Shown in pieces: positions 47,259 to 55,839 of a stretch of 64,000 nt of DNA. The first letter of the stretch is position 1, and the number at the start of each line of letters is the position of its first letter. The notes below the pieces were generated by a model that was not told the origin of the DNA, did not search any database, and saw only the letters and a list, made by a program, of their open reading frames with translations. The position numbers and the translations under genes were made by a program. Origin of the DNA: Candidatus Woesearchaeota archaeon (lineage in GTDB: Archaea; Nanobdellota; Nanobdellia; Woesearchaeales; UBA10216); contig JACPMZ010000010.1 of NCBI GenBank assembly GCA_016185705.1, positions 64,913-128,912 on the forward strand. Reading direction: 5' to 3'.

Positions 47259-48223
47259 CCTTGTGGTGAATGCTGGCTTATGTATTCTATTGAGGGCGCT
47301 TGTGCCGGTATTCTGTGGTTTGGGTGGAAAGCATTGACCATTCTTATGAGCCGTTTTGCTGGCCCGGGTATTGAGCCCTTGAGTATGACATATTGGTTTT
47401 TTATGTTCCCGTAATTTACGAATCCGCCTTTTACGTTTATTTCTTCCGGCTTCTCGCCTATTCTGAGAAGCCACTTGTTCTTGTCAAGCCGGTTGTGGAA
47501 GCCCATTCTGCCTGCATGCGCCACTGTCCATGACCTGTTGCCCATCCATGGGCCTACGTTTCCCGGCGCTCGCCTGCCTTTTTCTGATTTTGCCTTTTTT
47601 AATGAGATTCCGAATCTTTTGACTGGGCCTTGCGTTCCTTTTGCTTTGGTAACTGCGAATATGTCCAGCTGCTGCCCTTCCTTGAAAACTTCTTTAATGC
47701 TTATTTCTTTGTCAAGAATTGATTTTGCGAATGCCAGTTTTTCCGCTGCGTCCTTTCCGCCTATTGCCAGCTCAAATATTTCCGGCTTTTTTTTGTGCAT
47801 GCCTGCGAGCTGCGGCTGCGTGTAAACATTTATTCTGACATCGTCAAATTCTTTTTCCTCAGCGCTTTTTTCCTTTTTTGGCAGCATGATTTTCCTTGCC
47901 AGATTTTTGTCTTTTGAGGTAAAAATTTCAGAGGCAACTTTCCGTCCATAGTCAGTGGATTTGTAAAGCCGGATGCTTGCAACCTTGAGAGGCGGGCATT
48001 CGAGGATTGTTACTGGCAGGGTTACTGATTTGCCTTTGGTGAGGGAATGCTGCCTGTTGTCCGCGATAATGATGTGTGTCATGCCTGCTTTGTATCCTGC
48101 GAATCCTGCAAGCTTTTGTTCAGTCAGCTGAACATAATGCTTTATCCTGCTGTACGGCCTTTTGGCGTGCTTTCTGGGCCAGTATGCTAAGCTTCCTTTT
48201 CTTGGTCTTCTTACGGTTGGCAT
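47255..48223 (-). CDS. rpl3: 50S ribosomal protein L3
   Basis: RRPRKGSLAYWPRKHAKRPYSRIKHY...FAGYKAGMTHI. Confidence 0.96.
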   Translation of the reverse strand: MPTVRRPRKGSLAYWPRKHAKRPYSRIKHYVQLTEQKLAGFAGYKAGMTHIIIADNRQHSLTKGKSVTLPVTILECPPLKVASIRLYKSTDYGRKVASEIFTSKDKNLARKIMLPKKEKSAEEKEFDDVRINVYTQPQLAGMHKKKPEIFELAIGGKDAAEKLAFAKSILDKEISIKEVFKEGQQLDIFAVTKAKGTQGPVKRFGISLKKAKSEKGRRAPGNVGPWMGNRSWTVAHAGRMGFHNRLDKNKWLLRIGEKPEEINVKGGFVNYGNIKNQYVILKGSIPGPAKRLIRMVNAFHPNHRIPAQAPSIEYISQHSPQG

Positions 48224-48300
48224 TTCAAATCACTGCACTGCTGCTGGTAGCTACTGCTTCAAACAGCGCAAAAGCCTTTTATTGCATACCTTTAATAGAA

Positions 48301-48402
48301 CCAGAGCTGTGATGCTCAGTACTGAAAAGGCATGCTTTTCAGGCAATAACTGTCAGCACTTGCGTGCTTCTCATCCCGTGAAATTGGGGGTATTTATAAA
48401 GG
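48301..48402 (-). promoter_or_regulatory. TATA box and structured 5' leader of the ribosomal operon
   Basis: Minus-strand CCTTTATAAATA at 48391-48402; then hairpins AGCAC-gcaa-GTGCT, CTGAAAAG-catgc-CTTTTCAG and GAGC-atcaca-GCTC before L3. Confidence 0.55.
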
Positions 48403-48439
48403 TTGCTGTGCGGCGATTGAAAAGTTGTGCTCACTCTGC

Positions 48440-48535
48440 CATTTCCATGCCCTGCTTCCCGGCTTTCACACTCCCTTATCTTGATAGGGAGGGTGAAAGC
48501 TGGGAAGGGTGGTGTGCAACGGATAAAATCAGCGG
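48440..48535. repeat. Intergenic hairpin
   Basis: CTTCCCGGCTTTCACaCTCCCTTATCTTGATAGGGAGgGTGAAAGCtGGGAAG. Confidence 0.75.
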
Positions 48536-48537
48536 AC

Positions 48538-48652
48538 TTGTCAAGAACACCCCGGGCTAAAGCCCGGGGCGTGTTCTTGAGCATGCTCAGAAACGCTGGC
48601 AGCTTACCACCTGCTGAAGCAAATGGTTTGCGCTCCAGCGTTTCTGACATAT
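48538..48652. repeat. Two adjacent inverted repeats
   Basis: CAAGAACACCCCGGGCTaaAGCCCGGGGCGTGTTCTTG, then TCAGAAACGCTGG...CCAGCGTTTCTGA. Confidence 0.75.
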
Positions 48653-48698
48653 CAAGAAAACTCTCGCCCGCAGGGTGTAAGCCTGTCATGAAATCATG

Positions 48699-49418
48699 TT
48701 ATTTTTTCTTCATTTTTTTGGATAGAAAATAAACTGCTCCTGCTATTAAAATCCCCAAGACTGCAAAAATGGCTGTCGGCAGGCCTGTTTTTTCATCTGT
48801 GCAGTCAAAATCCTCTGCTCCGGTGCAGTCAGGGTCGCAGATTTGGTCGTATGCCCTGTCGCAGTAATTGTCTTCTGCCCCGGAAGCGCAGTCTGTTGAG
48901 CATGACAGGTAATTCTCGTTTTCATCGCAAACTCTGTTTCCGCACGTGCAATCATTTGGGCAGGTTTCCAGCGTTTCTGAGCCGTCGCATACGTTGTTTT
49001 CATTGCATGCTGAAAATCTGCTTAAGTCAGCTTCCAGCAGGACATCCTCATCCCGCAGTATTTGAAGTGTTTTCGCATTTGGGTGGTAGGGGAGCAGAAG
49101 GCTGATGGTTGTCTCGGTTGATTGGGCTGGAAGCTGGCTTGCAGTCTCTTTGCTTACAGGCAGCCCGTAAATGCTTTCCAGAATGATATTGAATTTTGTT
49201 TCAAAAAGGACTTTATTGCTGAATGACAGTATTCGCGCTGTGTATTCTCCGGAGGCAGAAGGCGGGGTAGGGGCTGCCTCTGCCAGTAAAACGTCGTTTA
49301 AAGCAAGCTCGCCGTTGTTGTAATTAATGCTTGCTGAATAAGAGAGTGATTCTGCCGATGCTGATTGCATAAGTATTAGCACAGCAGTGAATGCAAAAAC
49401 AAATTTTAATTTTTCCAT
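48699..49418 (-). CDS. Secreted Cys-rich protein with C-terminal TM anchor
   Basis: Signal peptide; CNENNVCDGSETLETCPNDCTCGNRVCDENENYLSCSTDC repeats; C-terminal TM and KKMKKK. Confidence 0.75.
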   Translation of the reverse strand: MEKLKFVFAFTAVLILMQSASAESLSYSASINYNNGELALNDVLLAEAAPTPPSASGEYTARILSFSNKVLFETKFNIILESIYGLPVSKETASQLPAQSTETTISLLLPYHPNAKTLQILRDEDVLLEADLSRFSACNENNVCDGSETLETCPNDCTCGNRVCDENENYLSCSTDCASGAEDNYCDRAYDQICDPDCTGAEDFDCTDEKTGLPTAIFAVLGILIAGAVYFLSKKMKKK

Positions 49419-49472
49419 CCCAATGCCCTCTGCTTTTTTTCTTTAAAGTTTGCCATTTTATTTAATAGTTTT

Positions 49473-50864
49473 CTACCATGCACGTCTCATGAAAAAGTGT
49501 CCTCTTCTCGCTCCCCACGAATCGTCCGGCTCTGAAGGGTACTTTTCCAGCTTGCGGCTTATCTCTCTCTCGTTGACAGGCCCGAAATCATTGTCAAACG
49601 TGTAGTGGTCCTGCATGATTGAGGTTATTGTGGGCCTTATGTTTTTGTAGGCGTAGGCGCAGCCGCCGTCACTCCAGTCATGCCCGTCCGGGAAGTATCC
49701 CAGCTCAGGGAAAGTTGGCTCAGGGTGCTTGTAGTATGTTGTGCCCGGCACATCCGGAATTCCGGTGACATAGTCTGTGCCCCGGATGCCTGCCAAATCT
49801 CCCCATTTCTCCTGTGCATTTTCAAGGTCTGGCGCGCAGTTTGGCATGTCAAACCTTTCTGTTCTGTCGCCTGAGTTGTATTCAACGTATTCGTCTGCCA
49901 GGCCGCCGATTGCGTGCCCCAGTTCGTGCAGCAGGGTTCTGCCGAGGTACTCTGGCCCTTCAAGTGGGTTTTGCAGTGATAAATATACAATGCCTCCGCT
50001 GGCGTCCTGCACAGGCCATTTTGCGTGCGACCTGAACAGCTGCGATGAGAGCACCACTACTGTGTCTCGCTCACACATCCTTACAAATCTCTCGTAGTCA
50101 TCTGCTTCCGGAACATTTAGCATAATGTCCCCGAAGCCGGAAGGAGTTTCATAGTGCCTGTAATCAGGGGCCATGACCATCCAGACGTTAAACTTGTCTT
50201 TATTCTCCTTGAACGGGCTTATGCTGAACACTCCAAGCTTGAGCTGCGACTTGCTGTCAAAATCCATGAAGAGGTTTACAGTCTGCTTCAGGTGCTCATA
50301 ATCCTGAAAGCCATGCCCCACAAATACTATGTCATGCTTGTTTGCAGGGTCTCCTTTGATTACAACTTCCCTGCACAGAGATTTTGCCACGCATCTGTGC
50401 ACGTTGAGGTTGCATGCCATGCCCTCGCCGCAATCATTATCAGAGCAGCACTCGTACTGCTGGCATGCGTTGTCTTTGGCAAACCCGCATCCGCATTCCA
50501 GCGGAACGCATACTGAGTTTTCGCATTTCTGCTCTGATGCGCATGCAGAATCATCTTTGCATCCTGGCACAAATTCTGCTGTTACTGTTTTTGAGCGCTC
50601 CATTGAAACCCTGCATACTTCACCGGTTCCTTGGCATGGGTCCTTCCACCCTGAAAATGTCCATCCGTCATCCGGAGTTGCCTTAAGCTCAATTTCTTCA
50701 TTGACCTCGTATTCGGCAGTGCACTGTGATGCACCGCCAGATGCGGCCATTCCTGTAAATTCAGTGCCGTACAGCAGCCCGAAAACCAGGATTAGCAATA
50801 GAACTGGCGTTGTGACATTCGCAATCCACTTTTCCATTTTGCCTGCCATTTTTTTAGTTACCAT
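49473..50864 (-). CDS. Secreted M64-like metallopeptidase
   Basis: TLLHELGHAIGGLADEYVEY (HExxHxxxGLADE); N-terminal TM and InlB B-repeat-like segment; start at MVTKKMAGK. Confidence 0.82.
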   Translation of the reverse strand: MVTKKMAGKMEKWIANVTTPVLLLILVFGLLYGTEFTGMAASGGASQCTAEYEVNEEIELKATPDDGWTFSGWKDPCQGTGEVCRVSMERSKTVTAEFVPGCKDDSACASEQKCENSVCVPLECGCGFAKDNACQQYECCSDNDCGEGMACNLNVHRCVAKSLCREVVIKGDPANKHDIVFVGHGFQDYEHLKQTVNLFMDFDSKSQLKLGVFSISPFKENKDKFNVWMVMAPDYRHYETPSGFGDIMLNVPEADDYERFVRMCERDTVVVLSSQLFRSHAKWPVQDASGGIVYLSLQNPLEGPEYLGRTLLHELGHAIGGLADEYVEYNSGDRTERFDMPNCAPDLENAQEKWGDLAGIRGTDYVTGIPDVPGTTYYKHPEPTFPELGYFPDGHDWSDGGCAYAYKNIRPTITSIMQDHYTFDNDFGPVNEREISRKLEKYPSEPDDSWGARRGHFFMRRAW

Positions 50865-52246
50865 GAGTGCCTCATGAAAAACCGTCCTCTTCTCGCCCCC
50901 CAAGAATCGTCATCAGGTCCGCAGATTATTCTGCCGTCGTCAGCAGTCACTTTTCCGGCTCCTATTACCTTTGTCGTGAGGTAGCTTGATGCAGATTCGT
51001 AGGGCCTGAATTTCAGCTGCAGCATCTGGGAAGTTTCCTGCGTTTCCTCAAATGTTACCCGTGAATTCACCCAGAAAAAGTCAACCTGGCCGCTTGACGC
51101 CTCTATGGGGCCGTCTGCAATGTTCCTGTGCTCCTCAATTTCATTTTCCCACCCTTCCAGAACCAGTTTCTTTTTCGGGCCATAATATTCAAGATCCCAC
51201 TTTTCCCAGTCTTTCCCCTCAATCGGAAGAATCTTCCATCTGCCTGAAGTTTTGCCGAATGCCCATGTGTTGTCAGCATTTAACTCCAGTATTGTGGTTG
51301 TGGCAAACTTAACCTCCCATTCGTAGGTCGCCAGACTTCCTTCCCGCCCTCCTTCCCGCCCCTTGAAAACAACGCCAGGAGCGTGGATTCCCCACTTCCC
51401 TACAAGGTTCAGCTCTGAGAATATTTCCTCTTCTTTTGGAGTGTAGGGGCCTGCTGCAAATCTCAGCCAGTCCTGTGCTGAATCCGGAGCTGCAGGGGGC
51501 TCTGCATCATAAACAGCCCATACGTAGTCCACATAATTTCTTGATTCCTCAACAGGACCGTCCACTGTTGTGTCAACACCTCCATAAGGCCAGCCGTGAA
51601 ACACTATTTTTTTCTCAAAATCAGCTCTTATGCCCCATTTCTCCCAGTCTGCATCAGATATTTGGCTGACTTCCCATGTGCCTTCATTTACGCCCCACGT
51701 CCATGTGCCATCGCTATGCAGGTTTAGCGCAAGATCAGTGGGAGTTGGCGCTGTTGTGTGCCCGCCTTTTTTGAAATAATGGGTAAGCTGGTAAGGCCTC
51801 CAGCCGCCAACATACTTCTCATCTATTGGCCCTTTTGGAAGTTTTCCCAGTTCAATCTTTTTTGGCTTGCCGGCTGGCTTGTCAGTTGTCTGGTTTGTAA
51901 CAATGAAATCATCTTCAGGCTCTCCCCCGGGGCTTACAAAACCCGGACCTGCTTCTGGCCTTACAAATCCGGGGCCTGTTGTGGGGCTTTCATAGCTTTC
52001 ATCGCTCTCTGGAGAATCCCAGCTTTCGTCTATCTTCGGAGCTATGTATCCTTCCCCCACAACAGGAGATTCGTAGCTGTCGTCAGATTTTGGAGAAACA
52101 TAGCTTTCATCCGATGCTGGCGATTTATAGCTGCCGTCGCTGGTAACAAATCCTTCCAGGTTTGGCTTAAAAACCAGAACAAGGGTTAAGATTGCTAAAG
52201 CAACCGCTGAACCTCTGATAATCCGCCTTTCGACTGAATTCGCCAT
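50858..52246 (-). CDS. Cell-surface protein: eight 9-aa repeats plus two copies of an unrecognised domain
   Basis: TM near MANSVERRIIRGSAVALAILTLVLVF; SDESYxSP-type repeats; two GTW...DWxKW...KKIVxxGW...DGPxE...VDFxWV segments; tail DDSWGARRGRFFMRHSW. Confidence 0.75.
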   Translation of the reverse strand: MANSVERRIIRGSAVALAILTLVLVFKPNLEGFVTSDGSYKSPASDESYVSPKSDDSYESPVVGEGYIAPKIDESWDSPESDESYESPTTGPGFVRPEAGPGFVSPGGEPEDDFIVTNQTTDKPAGKPKKIELGKLPKGPIDEKYVGGWRPYQLTHYFKKGGHTTAPTPTDLALNLHSDGTWTWGVNEGTWEVSQISDADWEKWGIRADFEKKIVFHGWPYGGVDTTVDGPVEESRNYVDYVWAVYDAEPPAAPDSAQDWLRFAAGPYTPKEEEIFSELNLVGKWGIHAPGVVFKGREGGREGSLATYEWEVKFATTTILELNADNTWAFGKTSGRWKILPIEGKDWEKWDLEYYGPKKKLVLEGWENEIEEHRNIADGPIEASSGQVDFFWVNSRVTFEETQETSQMLQLKFRPYESASSYLTTKVIGAGKVTADDGRIICGPDDDSWGARRGRFFMRHSW

Positions 52247-52281
52247 TCTCTTTTTTCCAGTTAATTTGATTATCAGGCATT

Positions 52282-53337
52282 TCAGCTGTGCCCGAATTTC
52301 AGCCATATGGTGCCGGGATTCTGCACCAGTGGCGGCTCAACATGGTAGATGACCCAGATAAAATCAATATAAGCGCTTCCCTCAACAGGCCCGTCAGCAA
52401 CAGCATTATTCCAGTTGTCCAGCACTATTTTCCGCGTTGGGCCGTAGGCATTCACATCCCACCTGACCCAGTCGTCACTGGTAATCTCAGTCACGGTCCA
52501 TGTTCCCTGCGAATCTCCGAAGCTCCACGTCCCATCCTTAAAAAGCTCTAAATTTCTGGTTACTGGCACTGCTGCAGCGCCGGCGCCTCCGATGTCATAA
52601 AATATCCTTTCAGAGAATATTCTCCAGCTTCCAACAAATGCAGGGTCAGCGTCAGCTACTGAAGGCGCTGCGCCTTCTCCAATCGGCACAGCTTCGTCCT
52701 CTGTTTCCCTGATGTTTCTTGTTATCTCAAATGAGTCAAGCATTTTCTGGACAGTCCCGAGATAATCAGAAAATGCGTTTTCTGTTGAAGCAAAAGTCCA
52801 TACATAAGCAAGCTCATTTTTGATAGTCCATACCTGCATGAATTTCAGGTTTGAGGACGTAAATACCACTTTATGAGCAGGCATGCCTGACAGTACTGTA
52901 GAGCCGGATTCTATGATTTTTATGTCGGGAAAGACTTGCTTCAGCTGCGCTATGGCAATTTCGTTGTACCCTGGCAATGCCAGCCCCTCGCCGGCCAAGT
53001 CATTCATTGTCAGGCCGAGGTTTTCCTGAAGTGTGTCGGATTCGCCTGTTTTTTGGGAGACAAATGCAGTAATTACCTCCTCTGTCTCTCTTTGCTCCCA
53101 CTCAGGAGGATACCCGATCTTAATGCCATAATCATCATTTTCGTAAACCAGAAAATTGCTTGGAGTTGCTTCTTTCTCCGATGCAGGCGTTATTTTTGCA
53201 GGCAAAGATGTTTTCTCCGGAGTCTGGGAACTGCAGCCAATCGCAAAAAGCAGGAGAATGAATACAGTGCATAAGAATATTATCCTTTTCACGCAATCCC
53301 TCTTTCCGGTTGTTTTGACATATCTTGAAATACTCAT
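52282..53337 (-). CDS. Lipoprotein with PsbP-like N-half and one copy of the GTW/DGPxE domain
   Basis: Lipobox LLLFAIGCSSQ; YENDDYGIKIGYPPEWEQRE; GTWTVTEITSDDWVRWDVNAYGPTRKIVLDNWNNAVADGPVEGSAYIDFIWVIY. Confidence 0.75.
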   Translation of the reverse strand: MSISRYVKTTGKRDCVKRIIFLCTVFILLLFAIGCSSQTPEKTSLPAKITPASEKEATPSNFLVYENDDYGIKIGYPPEWEQRETEEVITAFVSQKTGESDTLQENLGLTMNDLAGEGLALPGYNEIAIAQLKQVFPDIKIIESGSTVLSGMPAHKVVFTSSNLKFMQVWTIKNELAYVWTFASTENAFSDYLGTVQKMLDSFEITRNIRETEDEAVPIGEGAAPSVADADPAFVGSWRIFSERIFYDIGGAGAAAVPVTRNLELFKDGTWSFGDSQGTWTVTEITSDDWVRWDVNAYGPTRKIVLDNWNNAVADGPVEGSAYIDFIWVIYHVEPPLVQNPGTIWLKFGHS

Positions 53338-53357
53338 ATAAATAGATTTCTAAAAAG

Positions 53358-53499
53358 GGTGAAGTCAAGTTAAGTGGCAAAACCGTCGCACACTACTCTG
53401 ATTTTTTTCCTCCCCCTTAAAAAATAAGGGGGGAGAAAAAAATCAGCCAGGCAGGCATCGGCAAGCTCAGGATTGCAGGGCACACAACTTGACATTACC
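53358..53499 (+). mobile_element. MITE-like hairpin element, copy 3
   Basis: GGTGAAGTCAAGTTAAGTGGCAAAACCGTCGCACACT...GGCACACAACTTGACATTACC with the same central hairpin. Confidence 0.85.
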
Positions 53500-53537
53500 A
53501 ATTCTTAGAAAGTTTTTTAACCCCGTTCCGGAATTGA

Positions 53538-53960
53538 TTGGGCATGCTTATCGGGTACAGAATCATTGAAGGGGCTTTGAACATAATCAGGCCTGAGAAT
53601 GAGAGGAAGTTTCTGGAAAAGGCAGCGAGGTATGAAAAGCTTGCCTACAACGCATTGTGGAGGGCATTCTGGATTTCAATTGTTGCAGCAGCCATTTTGA
53701 TTTCTCTTAAAGTTGCTTACGGGACAGCGCCTCTTGCTATTGCTTTTACAATTGCTGTAATTCGGCAGTCGCTGCGCAGCTATATGAAAGTTAAGTATAA
53801 CATAACAGCTGTTTTTGTAAGAAAAATTCTTAGGGCTTTATTGGGAAGGGATGTGAGCAAAAAAGTTGTTTATGTTGTTATAACAGTAAATGCTGCCATA
53901 ACAATAGGTGTTGTGCTGTTTGGCTATATTGCTGTTTTAGGCGTGTTGGGTTCTGGCTGA
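53538..53960 (+). CDS. Membrane protein, hypothetical
   Basis: 140 aa, about three TM segments. Confidence 0.6.
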   Translation: MGMLIGYRIIEGALNIIRPENERKFLEKAARYEKLAYNALWRAFWISIVAAAILISLKVAYGTAPLAIAFTIAVIRQSLRSYMKVKYNITAVFVRKILRALLGRDVSKKVVYVVITVNAAITIGVVLFGYIAVLGVLGSG

Positions 53961-55220
53961 TTTGCGCCTTGCATACCCCGCAGGGTTTTTGAATCTGCTG
54001 CAGATTTCTTCCGGGCACTTCACCCTCAGGTCTGCGTAGTAGGCAGGGTTGTGGCAGTTTGGAGGCAGTATTTTTTTGCGGTGCTGCTTGTGGTATCTTA
54101 ATTGCCCAAGAAAGTAGGTTTCGTGCAGCGGCTCTTTGTTGCGCTTGTTCCACGCACGCAGCTCCGCTTCAATTGCTTCGTGGCTCCATCCGCAGCTTGT
54201 AAGGAAATTTGTGAGGATGAACAGCGCTCTTTTTCTTCCGTCTTCCACGCCAAGCAGCAGCTTTTTTATGCACGGCGGGAAAAACTTTTCAGGTATTGCT
54301 TCTGCCGGGATTTCGTATTCTTTTTCTTCCTTAATTTGCGGTGGTTTTGCAGTTGCGTCAAACGCAGCAGTGAAGAACTGCAGCGCTTCTTCCGGCAGCG
54401 CCTTTCTTTGCAAAAACTCAAGTTCTGTTTTAACGTTTTCCGGCATCGCCTGTTCTTTGCTGAAATTCAGTATTTTTTCAGGATTTATTGGGATTGAGAC
54501 TAAGCCTGATTTTTCGTGCAGCGAGTAGGGCATTCTGTACATGTGGCGGGAGGATATCAGCAGGGTGTCTATTGCAAGGAACGGCTCAGCGTTCAGCGAT
54601 GCTTTGTTTCCTTCTGTAGCAGCAATGTCCTTGATGCTCAATCCGGTCTTTGCTGCCACTTTCTGGAAGCTGCCTTCCAGCTTTAGTATGCGCTGTCCGA
54701 GCAGCGTTGATATTTTTTCCTTGACATACAGTGCTGCGCGCTTTGCTGCCTCAGGGAACAGCAGCTTTATGTCAGCGCCGTTTATCTGCTTGGGCAATGC
54801 CTCATATGGCACGCCGATGTGGAATCCTTTGTTGCCGCTGAATTTGACTGAGTAGCTTGTAATGCTGTGGTGCTTTAATGCCTGAACTATGAGGTCTGCT
54901 GCTATTTTTGAATATTCCAGAAATTTGCAGTCTATGTCCAGCACCAGGTCCCATCCTGTGCGCAGCTCATCCAGCTCTTTCCTGCTCATTAATGGCTTCA
55001 GCTGCAGCGGGTTGCTCCACAGCTCTTCTGAGCAGTGGAATGATGTTGCGCCCTTCTTTGCAAAGTCCATTACATCGTTTGGGTACTGCAGGACATCAGG
55101 CCTTTTTCCGAATTTGTCGTTAAACCTTGCCGCAACTTCCTTTCCTGATGCATGCTGCGCTATGGCTTCCTGCACGTCTGGCCGTTTGTAGTAGTTAAGG
55201 GAAGCGCTGAGGTGAATCAT
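53937..55220 (-). CDS. Fused archaeal DNA primase PriS-PriL(CTD)
   Basis: PriS motifs (GWDLVLDIDCKF, YSVKFSGNKGFHIGVP) followed by PriL Fe-S CTD-like FPPCIKKLLLGVEDGRKRALFILTNFL...ILPPNCHNPAYYADLRVKCPEEICSRFKNPAGY. Confidence 0.88.
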   Translation of the reverse strand: MIHLSASLNYYKRPDVQEAIAQHASGKEVAARFNDKFGKRPDVLQYPNDVMDFAKKGATSFHCSEELWSNPLQLKPLMSRKELDELRTGWDLVLDIDCKFLEYSKIAADLIVQALKHHSITSYSVKFSGNKGFHIGVPYEALPKQINGADIKLLFPEAAKRAALYVKEKISTLLGQRILKLEGSFQKVAAKTGLSIKDIAATEGNKASLNAEPFLAIDTLLISSRHMYRMPYSLHEKSGLVSIPINPEKILNFSKEQAMPENVKTELEFLQRKALPEEALQFFTAAFDATAKPPQIKEEKEYEIPAEAIPEKFFPPCIKKLLLGVEDGRKRALFILTNFLTSCGWSHEAIEAELRAWNKRNKEPLHETYFLGQLRYHKQHRKKILPPNCHNPAYYADLRVKCPEEICSRFKNPAGYARRKSARTQHA

Positions 55221-55297
55221 GGTTTAAGGAATTTGGAGAATATTATATAGTTTGCGCCGCATAGGTTATAGCAAATTTTATTAAATCGCTATGACAA

Positions 55298-55666
55298 TTG
55301 CTGCTTATGAAGGATATTGGGCTGGCTGAATTTTTGGATAAGTTGGCACGGACAGATAAATTGGTCATTGTGGAAGGCGCTAAGGATAAGAAAGCGCTGG
55401 AATCTTTGGGCGTTAGCAATATCCGCTGCCTTAACGACAGGCCGTTGTATAAGATAGCAGAGGACATCGCAGCAAAGCATAAAAAAGTGGTGATATTGAC
55501 TGATTTGGACAGGGAAGGCAAACGCTTATACGGCAGGTTAAAAACGCAGCTGCAGTTCCTCGGCGTTGAGGTTGACAATTATTTCAGGGAGTTTTTGTTC
55601 AGGACAAGGATTAGGCAGGTTGAGGGCATTAAAAGGCTGGACCAGCAAATTCTTGCGCAAGAATAA
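55298..55666 (+). CDS. Small Toprim-domain protein
   Basis: LVIVEGAKDKKALESLGVSNI...VVILTDLDREGKRL; VEG and DxD Toprim motifs. Confidence 0.85.
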   Translation: MLLMKDIGLAEFLDKLARTDKLVIVEGAKDKKALESLGVSNIRCLNDRPLYKIAEDIAAKHKKVVILTDLDREGKRLYGRLKTQLQFLGVEVDNYFREFLFRTRIRQVEGIKRLDQQILAQE

Positions 55667-55723
55667 GGAAGTGCTGAAAACTTTGCAGCGGTTACGTTAC
55701 AATGGACGAAGCTGGCGAAGCCT

Positions 55724-55828
55724 TTAGATTGCCCACGCTATCCACGTTTTGCAGCTGCTGCAGAATGCTTTGTTTTTGCTGATTTTCAGGACTGTCAATA
55801 AGCGGCTGCACTTGTCGCATTTAAGCAT
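55724..55828 (-). CDS. 34-aa zinc-ribbon microprotein
   Basis: MLKCDKCSRLLTVLKISKNKAFCSSCKTWIAWAI*; CxxC...CxxC. Confidence 0.55.
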   Translation of the reverse strand: MLKCDKCSRLLTVLKISKNKAFCSSCKTWIAWAI

Positions 55829-55839
55829 GTGCTTTCCTC

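Noticed and set aside
48339-48689. Minus-strand 116-aa ORF
   Set aside because: Reads through two strong palindromes and the ribosomal promoter; likely non-coding.
53500-53508. Target duplications for MITE copies 2-4
   Set aside because: Flanks do not match (copy 4 only 6 of 9 by eye); only copy 1 has a clear TSD.
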